Below, piece by piece: positions 26,213 to 34,178 of a stretch of DNA of 64,000 nucleotides; the first letter of the stretch is position 1, and the number at the start of each line of letters is the position of its first letter. The translations under genes and the position numbers were made by a program. Origin of the DNA: Anaerolineaceae bacterium (GTDB taxonomy: Bacteria; Chloroflexota; Anaerolineae; Promineifilales; Promineifilaceae); the NCBI GenBank assembly GCA_002699125.1, contig PABI01000123.1, forward strand, positions 62,001 to 126,000, read 5' to 3'. The notes beneath the pieces are model-generated. The model did no database searches and was not told the origin of the DNA. It saw nothing but the letters and a program-made list of their open reading frames with translations.

Positions 26213-27877
26213 CTAATTCGCTGGCTCCAGGAAATAAGTGCTGCCGCTTTCCTCAACGCTCCAGCCCACCACTTGAATACGCTCACCGGCCGAGTTGGTA
26301 AACGGTTCGCTGCGGATCTCATACCAAAGCTGCCCATCATTGCATTCTGGCCCGCCGATAATGTCTACTACGCGGCCCGGCAGCAAGGTGTTTTCCACAC
26401 CAAAGTTTGTGCCTGGCCCTGTGCGCACATTGATTTGATAGTTGACCACTCGGGCTTGGTCCCCTACTGAAAGCCGCGTAGGCAAAGCACCAACACAGAC
26501 AACCATGGTAGGCGTGGCTGAGGGCAAACTGGTACCGGTAGCAGTCGGTGGCTCTGTGGGCATTAAGGTCGGCTCAAATGTAATAGTGGCCGATGGTGGC
26601 GGTAATGTTGGCTCGGTTTCATCCGGTGCAGGTTCAGGTGTTGCGTCCTCATCAGCATCATTGACGGCAATCAGTTCCGGTTCTGGTTCAGGCAGATCGG
26701 TGATGGCAGCTTCTGGGGCTGTGGTGGGTACAGCCTGCCCTGAGCGGCTCAACTCTGTTGCGCTTGTCGCAGGGGCCGTATCCTCCACAACAGACGGCTC
26801 AGCCGTATCATCTGGTCGCAAAAACGTAACAGCCGCCAACCCACCCACTAAAATAATCACCGAAATAATAACCCAAAGGGGAATGCGCCTGCCGGCAGGC
26901 TGATCCGCTATGTGCGGCAGGCTTGTTCGGGCAGTGGAAGCCACGCGCAAGGTGCCGCCCCGGCTGATAAGACTGCCATCGTCCAAACGGGTGAGCACCT
27001 GGGTAGCCTGTGGATTGGGGCCAAAACCACCTTCGGCGGCAATGGCCCGATCAATGGCAGCCACCAACGCATCAGCCGTTTGGAAGCGCTGCTCCGGCTC
27101 TTTTTTGAGCAAGGTTTCCACAATCGACAGGGTTTGCGGGGTCAGGTCCGGGCGCAGGCGATGCAGCGGTACCGGCTCTTCGTGAACGTGTTTGTACATG
27201 ATCGCCGTAATATCTTCGGCGTCAAACGGCCGATTTCCGGCAAACAGTTCATAGAAGATAATGCCCAGGGAGTAGAGGTCGGAACGGCCGTCCAGTGGCA
27301 AACCGCGAAACTGCTCCGGCGACATGTACGCTGGCGTGCCGACAAAGCCGCCCGTATGCGTCAATTTGGCCCCACTTTGCACCGCGGCAATGCCCAAATC
27401 CACCAACACCGGCGTGCCATCGGGCCGGATCAAAATATTGCCCGGCTTCAAATCACGGTGAATAACTTGGGCCTGGTGGGCAATGCCCAAAGCAACAGCC
27501 AGCTGGCGCATGATGTTCAACACCTGCTCCGTCGTCAGCAATTTATTGCGCTCGGCCAGCTCCTCCAGCTTCTCCCGCAGCGACCCGCCGGGGATGTACT
27601 GCATGGCAATGTACGGCTGGCCCAGCGGCGTTTGCCCGGTGCTGTATACCTGCACAATGTTGGGATGATCCAGCCGGGCCACCGTGCGCGCCTCACGCCG
27701 AAAGCGGCGCACAAACTGGTCATCTGTGGCCAGCGTATCCAGCATCACCTTAAAGGCCACATGGCGCTCTAAATCTTCATCCTTAGCTAGATAGACATCG
27801 GCCATGCCGCCCCGAGCAACGTGCTGCTCAATTTTGTACTGGTCTATTTTGTGTCCAAGGAGTCGTTCGGTGTCCAT
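26213..27877 (-). CDS. Transmembrane Ser/Thr protein kinase with SH3b-like ectodomain
   Basis: PknB-type kinase, 554 residues. Kinase domain 12-275: glycine loop VARGGMADVYLA, VAFKVML (Lys), VIHRDLKPGN, VDLGIA (DLG for DFG) and GTPAYMSPEQ, all functional. TM at about 332-353, a Pro/Thr/Glu linker, then a bacterial SH3-like domain from ~470 (YQINVRTGPGTNFGVENTLL, WYEIRSE) to the C-terminus. SH3b domains bind peptidoglycan or act as wall-facing adaptors. The linker contains a nucleotide segment (26731-26776) almost identical to one in the next kinase. It is separated by only 18 bp from the upstream kinase and 29 bp from VanY downstream. Confidence 0.92.
   Translation of the reverse strand: MDTERLLGHKIDQYKIEQHVARGGMADVYLAKDEDLERHVAFKVMLDTLATDDQFVRRFRREARTVARLDHPNIVQVYSTGQTPLGQPYIAMQYIPGGSLREKLEELAERNKLLTTEQVLNIMRQLAVALGIAHQAQVIHRDLKPGNILIRPDGTPVLVDLGIAAVQSGAKLTHTGGFVGTPAYMSPEQFRGLPLDGRSDLYSLGIIFYELFAGNRPFDAEDITAIMYKHVHEEPVPLHRLRPDLTPQTLSIVETLLKKEPEQRFQTADALVAAIDRAIAAEGGFGPNPQATQVLTRLDDGSLISRGGTLRVASTARTSLPHIADQPAGRRIPLWVIISVIILVGGLAAVTFLRPDDTAEPSVVEDTAPATSATELSRSGQAVPTTAPEAAITDLPEPEPELIAVNDADEDATPEPAPDETEPTLPPPSATITFEPTLMPTEPPTATGTSLPSATPTMVVCVGALPTRLSVGDQARVVNYQINVRTGPGTNFGVENTLLPGRVVDIIGGPECNDGQLWYEIRSEPFTNSAGERIQVVGWSVEESGSTYFLEPAN
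26721..26782. repeat. Palindromic repeat inside kinase linker, copy 1
   Basis: About 62 bases (including CCCTGAGCGGCTCAACTC and TTGTCGCAGGGG) match 28611-28672 with only about five differences, although flanking linker codons have diverged. It encodes ATELSRSGQAVPTT on the minus strand. The segment is partly palindromic (CCCTG...CAGGG; CTCAAC...GTTG) and related to the intergenic palindrome at 32463-32512. Confidence 0.5.
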
Positions 27878-27895
27878 GTTTGCCTCTTGTCTGTG

Positions 27896-29773
27896 CTAAG
27901 GGCGATATTCAACGGAGATTCCCACAAGATTGAGTGCAGGATCAAGCGAGCCAACGGTTTCTGTAGAGCTGTCGATAAGTTCAATGCTGGTGAGACGGCC
28001 GTCCTGGCAAATCTGTGGCAGTTCGAGCGACAGCAAATCAATTGTGCCCCGCACGTCGTCGGTGATTGGCTCGCTCCACACCGAGCGGGCCAGCGAAGCC
28101 GTCGTGATGACGCCCTGCCCATTGTGCCATTCCCGCACATGCACGCCCGCCTGGAGCTGGGCTAAAACTATCAGCGTGTCATCACACACAATTTCCACAC
28201 GTCCCACCACCTGATTGGCAAACTGGGTAAAGCCATTGCCCAGCGTTAGGAGCAAATGCAGCTGCTGCGCCTGGGCCACGTTGGCGGCCAGCGGCAGTCG
28301 AACGGGTGCCGCGGTGAAAGGCGAAGCTGAAGCCTGACTCTTGAAAATGGATGTCGATAGCTGAAAAGGCACACCACCCAATGTCACCTCCCCGACAGGC
28401 GGCGCGCTGAAATCAATGGTGCCGTTGGCCACCGCTTGCAGCGGAATCGGCTGAAAAACATTGTCAGGGATAACCGTTGCAGTTTCGGTAGGCAGGGGTG
28501 TGGTGGGCTGTGCCGTTTGTGTAGGTGCCGGTGGTTCCGTTGCCGTCGCAGAAGGTTCCGGTGTTGGTACGGCCGTTGGCGGTTCGGTAGGGGCCATGGT
28601 AGCCGAAGTGGCTGTGGTGGGTACGGCCTGCCCTGAGCTGCTCAACTCTGTTGAGCCTGTCGCAGGGGCCGTTTCCACAACTGCGATTTCTGGCACATTT
28701 GTTGGATCGTCTGCTGGCTCATCCCCTCTTTGGCTAAACAGCAAAAATGCCGCTGCCAGCAAAAACACACCAGCCGAGACCATAACCCAGACCGGTGGTC
28801 TTTTTCTTTTCAGCTCCGGTTCAGCTTCCACTTCTGGAGGAACAATTTGCTTGCGGCTGATCAGGGCGCTGTCCGAGAGATGGGTGAGCACCTGGGTCAT
28901 CTGGGGATCGTAGGTACTGTTTCCTTCGGCCTGGAGCGCCGCGTCAATGGCCGGAATCAGGTCGGCTGCGCTTTGGTAACGATCATCACGGCTTTTCTGC
29001 AGGCAGGTGGCAATAATTGCCTGGGTTTGCCGGGAGGTGTCGGGGCGCAATTGCTGCAAGGGCACGGGGTCTTCGTTAACTTGTTTGTAGAGGATGGTTG
29101 TTAAGTTCTCTGCCTCAAACGGCCGTCTGCCCGCCAGCAGTTCATACAAAATAATGCCAAATGAGTAGATGTCGGAACGGCCGTCTAAAGGCCGGCTGCG
29201 CGCCTGCTCCGGCGACATGTAGGCCGGGGTGCCTACAAACCCGCCCGTCTGGGTCAACTTTGGCCCCCCACTGCTAACGGCGGCAATTCCCAAATCGACC
29301 AGCACCGGCGTGCCGTCTGGCCGGATGAGAATGTTGCTCGGCTTCAGATCACGATGAATGACGCCGGCACGATGGGCCACGCTTAAAGCCAGGGCCAGCT
29401 GGCGCGCCAGGTTTAAAGTTTGTTCCGTCGTCAGCAGCTTGCCCCGTTCGGCCAGCTGCTCCAGCCGGTCGCGCAGCGAGCCACCGCTAATGTACTGCAT
29501 AGCAATGTACGGCTGGCCAAACGGCGTTTGTCCGGTGCTGTAAACCTGAATAATGTTGGGATGATCCAGCCGGGCAACGGTGCGTGCCTCACGCTGAAAG
29601 CGTTGGACATACTGCGGATCAATCGCCAATGCATCCAGCATCACTTTAAAGGCGACGTCACGCTTCAGGGTTGTATCCTGGGCCAAATAGACGTCGGCCA
29701 TGCCGCCCCTGGCAATATGCCTGGCGATGTAAAATTGATCTATCGTCTGCCCAACAAGTCGCCCTGTCTCCAT
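27896..29773 (-). CDS. Transmembrane Ser/Thr protein kinase with unknown beta-rich ectodomain
   Basis: 625 residues. Kinase domain ~12-275 with IARGGMADVYLA, VAFKVML, VIHRDLKPSN, VDLGIA and GTPAYMSPEQ. TM at about 326-345 (PPVWVMVSAGVFLLAAAFLL), a ~100-residue Thr/Pro linker, and a ~180-residue ectodomain starting near FQPIPLQAVANGTIDFSAPP. That domain has alternating beta-type segments (VGEVTLGGVPFQLS; QQLHLLLTLGNGFTQFA; IELIDSSTETVGSLDP) and recalls NPCBM-like or galactose-binding jelly rolls, with three acidic-Cys sites (VCDD, ICQDG). The assignment is tentative. Kinase catalytic residues are complete. Probably a sensor for a glycan or wall component. Confidence 0.85.
   Translation of the reverse strand: METGRLVGQTIDQFYIARHIARGGMADVYLAQDTTLKRDVAFKVMLDALAIDPQYVQRFQREARTVARLDHPNIIQVYSTGQTPFGQPYIAMQYISGGSLRDRLEQLAERGKLLTTEQTLNLARQLALALSVAHRAGVIHRDLKPSNILIRPDGTPVLVDLGIAAVSSGGPKLTQTGGFVGTPAYMSPEQARSRPLDGRSDIYSFGIILYELLAGRRPFEAENLTTILYKQVNEDPVPLQQLRPDTSRQTQAIIATCLQKSRDDRYQSAADLIPAIDAALQAEGNSTYDPQMTQVLTHLSDSALISRKQIVPPEVEAEPELKRKRPPVWVMVSAGVFLLAAAFLLFSQRGDEPADDPTNVPEIAVVETAPATGSTELSSSGQAVPTTATSATMAPTEPPTAVPTPEPSATATEPPAPTQTAQPTTPLPTETATVIPDNVFQPIPLQAVANGTIDFSAPPVGEVTLGGVPFQLSTSIFKSQASASPFTAAPVRLPLAANVAQAQQLHLLLTLGNGFTQFANQVVGRVEIVCDDTLIVLAQLQAGVHVREWHNGQGVITTASLARSVWSEPITDDVRGTIDLLSLELPQICQDGRLTSIELIDSSTETVGSLDPALNLVGISVEYRP
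28611..28672. repeat. Palindromic repeat inside kinase linker, copy 2
   Basis: Here the palindrome is clearer: CTCAACTCTGTTGAG is a 6+3+6 hairpin, flanked by CCCTG and CAGGG. The part TTGAGCCTGTCGCAGG closely matches CTGAGCCTGTCGAAGG of the perfect palindrome at 32463-32512. It encodes STELSSSGQAVPTT in the linker of the kinase. Confidence 0.5.
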
Positions 29774-29862
29774 ACTGCTGTGTTATACCTCCCAAACCCT
29801 AAGAGTTTGCTTACCTCTGGGAAATGGCCTTCCTTACCACGATTGGACCAAACTAGAGTGGT

Positions 29863-32328
29863 TTAATTACACTCATCAAGTCGTCCCTGCCACAGCCAGC
29901 CGGTGGCCGACTGGTCTTCGGTGGTAAGTTGCCACCACCAGCCCTGGTCATCCGTGTCCAGGCGGATAGGTCCCCAAACGGGACCATCGACAACCCGCAG
30001 CGACGCACCGTTGGGCAAGCTCTGCCCAAGCGATCCGGCAACCACATCTGGTTGTGACCAAAATCGGGCATTAGCACCAACGGTAACGGCCGTTCCCACC
30101 GGCAAAGGGCACGCTTCCACACCCGTCTCGCTAACAGGCCAGTCGCTGCTATCGTCGCTTTCCGGCAACGTTACCACACCGGCCTGCGCCAGATTATCTA
30201 GCATCTCCTGCGGCACAATGGCCCAGGACGGATCGTAGCAACGGCCGTTTTGCGTCAGTCGCACCGGGACTTGCGTATCCAAATTCATCACCCAAATATC
30301 CACCTCATCCTCGTCAGCTTGCAGATGGTTGGAATGGAAGGCAATCTGCGTGCCATCGGGCGACCAGGCAGGGCGCTCATCGCTGTTACCCAAGGCAACA
30401 ACTTGGCGCAAATCAGAACCGTCGGGCCGTGCAATCCAAATATCGCGGTCCCCTTCAATGCGCGATTCAAACGCCAGCCACTGACCATCATGGGACCAGG
30501 CAGGCGTGCTGGAAGATTCACCCAGCGTGATGAGTTCCAGGTGTGGGCCACCCTCTGGCGGAATCAGGAAAATGCTGAAACGGCCGTTTGCATTGCTCTC
30601 ATAAATAATCTGTCCATCTGGTGACCAGGAAGGATCATCATTAACAGCGGTGTTGGACGTTAGCCGCAGCTGATTACTTCCGTCGTTGTCCATCATATAT
30701 ATTTGTTTGGTTCCATCCCGACTTGAAACAAACGCAAATTGGCTATCATCGGGTGACCAAACGGCTTCAAAATTGGGGCTGCTGCTGTCGCCGCTGGTAA
30801 TCTGACGTAAATTGGTACCATCGACGTTGCTCACATAAATCTGCCAGGAGCCTCCCACATCAGATCGGTACGCAATCTGCCGGCCGTCGCGCGAGAAGGC
30901 AGGCACAACGCTGTCGCCAGGCTGTCCGGGCAGCTGGAATTGGGTACGGCCGCCTGGCGAACTCAAAAAGATGCGGTTTCCCCCACTGTTCACGGCACAA
31001 CTGTAGGCAATGAGTCCATCGGGAAAAGGATTGACAGCCAAAACCCCTGCTGTTGCTGTAGGCGTAGCTGATTCAAGGGTTGGGGCAGCAGTGGGATCAG
31101 CGGCGTCATTGAATAGTGTTACAGGCTCTTCGGTGTGAACGGCCGTCGGCTGGGTGGTGCTGGTAGGCAAAGCCGTCTCCGCCTCGCTTGCCACAATGTT
31201 GGCTGCTGCGGTCGTGGCTTCAGCTAGATCAACAGGCTCAGCTGTGGCCGTAGGCGAAGAGATGGTAAACCCATCACGAAAAAAAAGTATGCTGCCGACA
31301 ATTAAAATCAGCAGACCAACGGGAAGGATGTAGTGCCAATACGGCCGTTTCTCTCCATTTGCCGCCGGCGTGCCCCCAGCCGGTTGCTGGAGGCGGCGGC
31401 GCGTGGTTGGCGGCCCATCAATCACGCGAGGCGCTGCCGGCTGCCAGCTGCCCACCGACACATTTTGGTTATTGTCTTCAGCCGCCAGCGCCCGATCCAG
31501 GGCAGCCACCAGTTCATCGGCGCTTTGGTAACGATTTGCCGGCTCTTTTTGCAGGCAGGTGGCCACAATTTGCAGGGTTTGCGGCGTAAGGTCGGGGCGA
31601 AACTGCTCCAGTGGGTGCGGCGCTTCATAAATGTGCTGGTGAATCATGGCCCAGGGCGAATCGGCTTCAAACGGCAGCTGACCGCTCAACAGTTCATAGA
31701 GGATGATGCCTAGAGAGTAGATGTCGGAACGGCCGTCAACTGCTTTCCCCGCCCCCTGTTCCGGCGACATGTAGGTGGGCGTCCCCAACACATTGCCCGT
31801 CTGTGTCAGGCGCGTGGTGGCCTGCTGGATAGCGGCGATACCCAGATCAGACAGCACCGGGGTGCCGTCGCGCCGCAGTAAAATGTTGCTTGGCTTCAGG
31901 TCACGATGGATGATTTCCGCCTGGTGCGCCACCCGCAGTGCGTCAGCAATCTGGCGCACAATGGAGAGCGCATAAATGGTGCTGACCCACTGCTTTTGTT
32001 CGGTCAATTGGCGCAAATAATCGCTCAGCGAACCGCCGTTGACGTACTGCATGGCAATGTATGGCTGACCGGCCGGCGTCTTGCCGGTGACGTAGATGGG
32101 CACAATGTTGGGATGTTCCAACCGGGCGGTGGCCCGGGCTTCACGCTCAAAGCGGCGCATCAGCTCTTCGTTTTGGGCCAGCGCAGGCAGCATGGTTTTC
32201 AGCACCACCTCACGGTCCAACGTGAGATCCCGCGCCAGGTAAACGGCCGCCATCCCCCCCTGCCCAATCAGGCGGATAACTTTATACTGATCGATTTGCT
32301 GCCCAACTAAAGAGTCAAATTCTGTCAT
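29863..32328 (-). CDS. Transmembrane Ser/Thr protein kinase with PD40 propeller and SH3b ectodomain
   Basis: 821 residues. Kinase domain ~14-280: LIGQGGMAAVYLA, VVLKTML, IIHRDLKPSN, SDLGIA and GTPTYMSPEQ. TM at about 330-350, linker, then six or so TolB/PD40-type blades from ~435 to ~690 (PAFSRDGRQIAYRSDVGG; VWSPDDSQFAFVSSRDG; SWSPDGQIIYESNANG; AWSHDGQWLAFESR; AWSPDGTQIAFHSN). A terminal SH3-like domain follows (~735-821: VGTAVTVGANARFWSQPDVV; GWLWQGRLDEC). PD40 propellers bind proteins or glycans in the envelope. The double ectodomain makes this the longest kinase in the cluster. Confidence 0.92.
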   Translation of the reverse strand: MTEFDSLVGQQIDQYKVIRLIGQGGMAAVYLARDLTLDREVVLKTMLPALAQNEELMRRFEREARATARLEHPNIVPIYVTGKTPAGQPYIAMQYVNGGSLSDYLRQLTEQKQWVSTIYALSIVRQIADALRVAHQAEIIHRDLKPSNILLRRDGTPVLSDLGIAAIQQATTRLTQTGNVLGTPTYMSPEQGAGKAVDGRSDIYSLGIILYELLSGQLPFEADSPWAMIHQHIYEAPHPLEQFRPDLTPQTLQIVATCLQKEPANRYQSADELVAALDRALAAEDNNQNVSVGSWQPAAPRVIDGPPTTRRRLQQPAGGTPAANGEKRPYWHYILPVGLLILIVGSILFFRDGFTISSPTATAEPVDLAEATTAAANIVASEAETALPTSTTQPTAVHTEEPVTLFNDAADPTAAPTLESATPTATAGVLAVNPFPDGLIAYSCAVNSGGNRIFLSSPGGRTQFQLPGQPGDSVVPAFSRDGRQIAYRSDVGGSWQIYVSNVDGTNLRQITSGDSSSPNFEAVWSPDDSQFAFVSSRDGTKQIYMMDNDGSNQLRLTSNTAVNDDPSWSPDGQIIYESNANGRFSIFLIPPEGGPHLELITLGESSSTPAWSHDGQWLAFESRIEGDRDIWIARPDGSDLRQVVALGNSDERPAWSPDGTQIAFHSNHLQADEDEVDIWVMNLDTQVPVRLTQNGRCYDPSWAIVPQEMLDNLAQAGVVTLPESDDSSDWPVSETGVEACPLPVGTAVTVGANARFWSQPDVVAGSLGQSLPNGASLRVVDGPVWGPIRLDTDDQGWWWQLTTEDQSATGWLWQGRLDECN

Positions 32329-32462
32329 AATCCCCTTACTCGACGGAAGGCAGAATTTTATTTTGGCACAAGATAAAAAATCTTGTTGAAGAGTAACATA
32401 GACGTAGTCAAAACGTCAACGCATCATAGAAAATATGTGTCCGGAAGAATTTTGGATAAAAG

Positions 32463-32512
32463 ACGAGGCCTGAGCCTGTCGAAGGCCGGCCTTCGACAGG
32501 CTCAGGCCTCGT
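32463..32512. repeat. Perfect 50-bp palindrome between kinase genes
   Basis: The 25 bases from 32463 (beginning ACGAGGCCTGAGCCTGTCGA) are exactly mirrored to 32512, with GGCCGGCC at the centre. It sits in a 233-bp gap between two minus-strand kinase genes. The core CCTTCGACAGGCTCAGG matches a widespread dispersed repeat. It would make a very stable RNA hairpin, and may be a non-autonomous mobile palindrome or a terminator. Confidence 0.85.
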
Positions 32513-32561
32513 GTCACTTTAGTGGTATATCAATTAAATCTGCCGTTTTGAGGCGCCGGTA

Positions 32562-34169
32562 TTATGGCAGCGGCGTGGCACTCTCTGGCGAGGGCGATAC
32601 GGGTAAGGGTGGAGCCGGTATCGTAGCGGCTACGGGTATCTCACCGTCGCATACTTCGGGGTTGATTGTTTCGACCACCGTGATGGAAATCCAGCCGGGC
32701 TGCTGCCCGCTCAGCTCAATGAGATACCAGGAACCGATCTCCATTCTAGCAATAACAGGCAGCACGTCTCCCTCGGAAACAATCGCAACCGATTCGTAAT
32801 TGATGCCTGGGCCGCTGCGTACATTGGCGGTGACAAGGGTCACGCGCACCTGCGGGGCGGGGCAGGGAGTAGCTATAGCGGTGGCTGTTGGTGATGGAGT
32901 CACTGTGGGGGGCACGGCCGTTTCTGTGGGCACGGCCGTTTCCGTTGGTGTTTCTGTGGCCGTGTTTGTTGGCGTAGGGGACGGCGGAGGCGTTAGCGTA
33001 GCTGTTGGTTGCAGCGTGGGCGTTTCGGTGGAATCTGCCAGGAGGATGGCAGCGGCCGTTTCCGCCCCATTCCCATTTGATTCAGCAGTCGGCCCACCGC
33101 CATCGCCCCAAATGACATTAATGCCCCAGGCTAAAAGAAGCAGGGCAGCAACGGCCGTAACCACCCACAGCCACGGCGGAATCTGTCGCCTGGCGGGGGC
33201 AGCAGTTGGCTGGGCGGCTGCATCGGGTGCAGGAACTGTGGCAGGTGGCGCAGCAGGCTCGGCTGATTCCGGCAGCGCCTCTGTCTCTTTAGGAACGGGG
33301 GCGGCCGCAAAATCCACCTTTTCCACAATGGCAGTAGATGGTAGCGACGGCACAGTGGCCCCCAGCGACAATGCCGCCACGCTTTGGGCCAGCTCCGTAG
33401 CGGTCTCATACCGATCCTGCGGCCGTTTGGCCATTGCCCGATTGATAACCGCTTGAAAGTGGGGCGGCAGCGCGGCATTTCGGCTGCGAATATCAGGGAT
33501 AGGATCGTGAACATGTTTGTCAGCGAGGGCGCTCGGGCTTTCTGCCATGTAGGGCTGCTGTCCCGTCAGCAGTTCAAACAGGATCACACCCAGGGTGTAA
33601 ATATCGGAACGGCCGTCTACCGTTTCCCCTTTCACCTGTTCCGGACTCAGGTAAGCTGGCGTGCCAATGATGGCGCTGCCGGTTAAACTGGCCGTGGCCT
33701 CAGCCAGCTTGACCATGCCAAAATCGGCCAGAAATGCGTCCCCATATTGATCAAACAAAATATTCCCTGGCTTTAAATCTCGATGGATGACGCCCTGGCT
33801 GTGCGCATGATCAAGCGCCAGGGCAATACGCTGAAAAATACGGCTTATCTGGCGCGGCAGCAAAGCCCCAGCTGCCAGCTTGTCGGCCAATGACCCGCCA
33901 AGCATATAGCGCATCACCAAATAAGGCTGCCCGTCATCTTCGCCAAAATCATGAATGGTGACGATGGCCGGATGTTCCAGTGCGGCAAGGGCGCGGGCTT
34001 CCAGCAGGAACCGTTCGCGAAACATGGGGATGTCTGTATATTGGCGCGGCAGCAGCTTCACGGCCATATTCCGCCCAGTTTGCGGATCTTGCGCCAGGTA
34101 AACCGTCGCCATACTGCCGCGACCAATCACTTCTATGATTTTGTAACGGCCGATCTGGTCTCGTTCCAT
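32562..34169 (-). CDS. Transmembrane Ser/Thr protein kinase with SH3b ectodomain (DFG type)
   Basis: 535 residues. Kinase domain ~8-270: VIGRGSMATVYLA, MAVKLLP, VIHRDLKPGN, ADFGMVKLAEATASLTG and GTPAYLSPEQ. It is the only kinase here with a classical DFG; the other six have DLG. TM at about 328-350 (PPWLWVVTAVAALLLLAWGI), a Thr/Pro linker, and an SH3b domain at ~436-500 (VTLVTANVRSGPGINYESVA; SWYLIELSGQQPGWI). The juxtamembrane segment is Ala/Pro-rich. Its start is 9 bp from the stop of the upstream PD40 kinase, so both are co-translated. Its difference from the rest suggests an older or separately acquired member. Confidence 0.92.
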   Translation of the reverse strand: MERDQIGRYKIIEVIGRGSMATVYLAQDPQTGRNMAVKLLPRQYTDIPMFRERFLLEARALAALEHPAIVTIHDFGEDDGQPYLVMRYMLGGSLADKLAAGALLPRQISRIFQRIALALDHAHSQGVIHRDLKPGNILFDQYGDAFLADFGMVKLAEATASLTGSAIIGTPAYLSPEQVKGETVDGRSDIYTLGVILFELLTGQQPYMAESPSALADKHVHDPIPDIRSRNAALPPHFQAVINRAMAKRPQDRYETATELAQSVAALSLGATVPSLPSTAIVEKVDFAAAPVPKETEALPESAEPAAPPATVPAPDAAAQPTAAPARRQIPPWLWVVTAVAALLLLAWGINVIWGDGGGPTAESNGNGAETAAAILLADSTETPTLQPTATLTPPPSPTPTNTATETPTETAVPTETAVPPTVTPSPTATAIATPCPAPQVRVTLVTANVRSGPGINYESVAIVSEGDVLPVIARMEIGSWYLIELSGQQPGWISITVVETINPEVCDGEIPVAATIPAPPLPVSPSPESATPLP

Positions 34170-34178
34170 AATTTTCGG

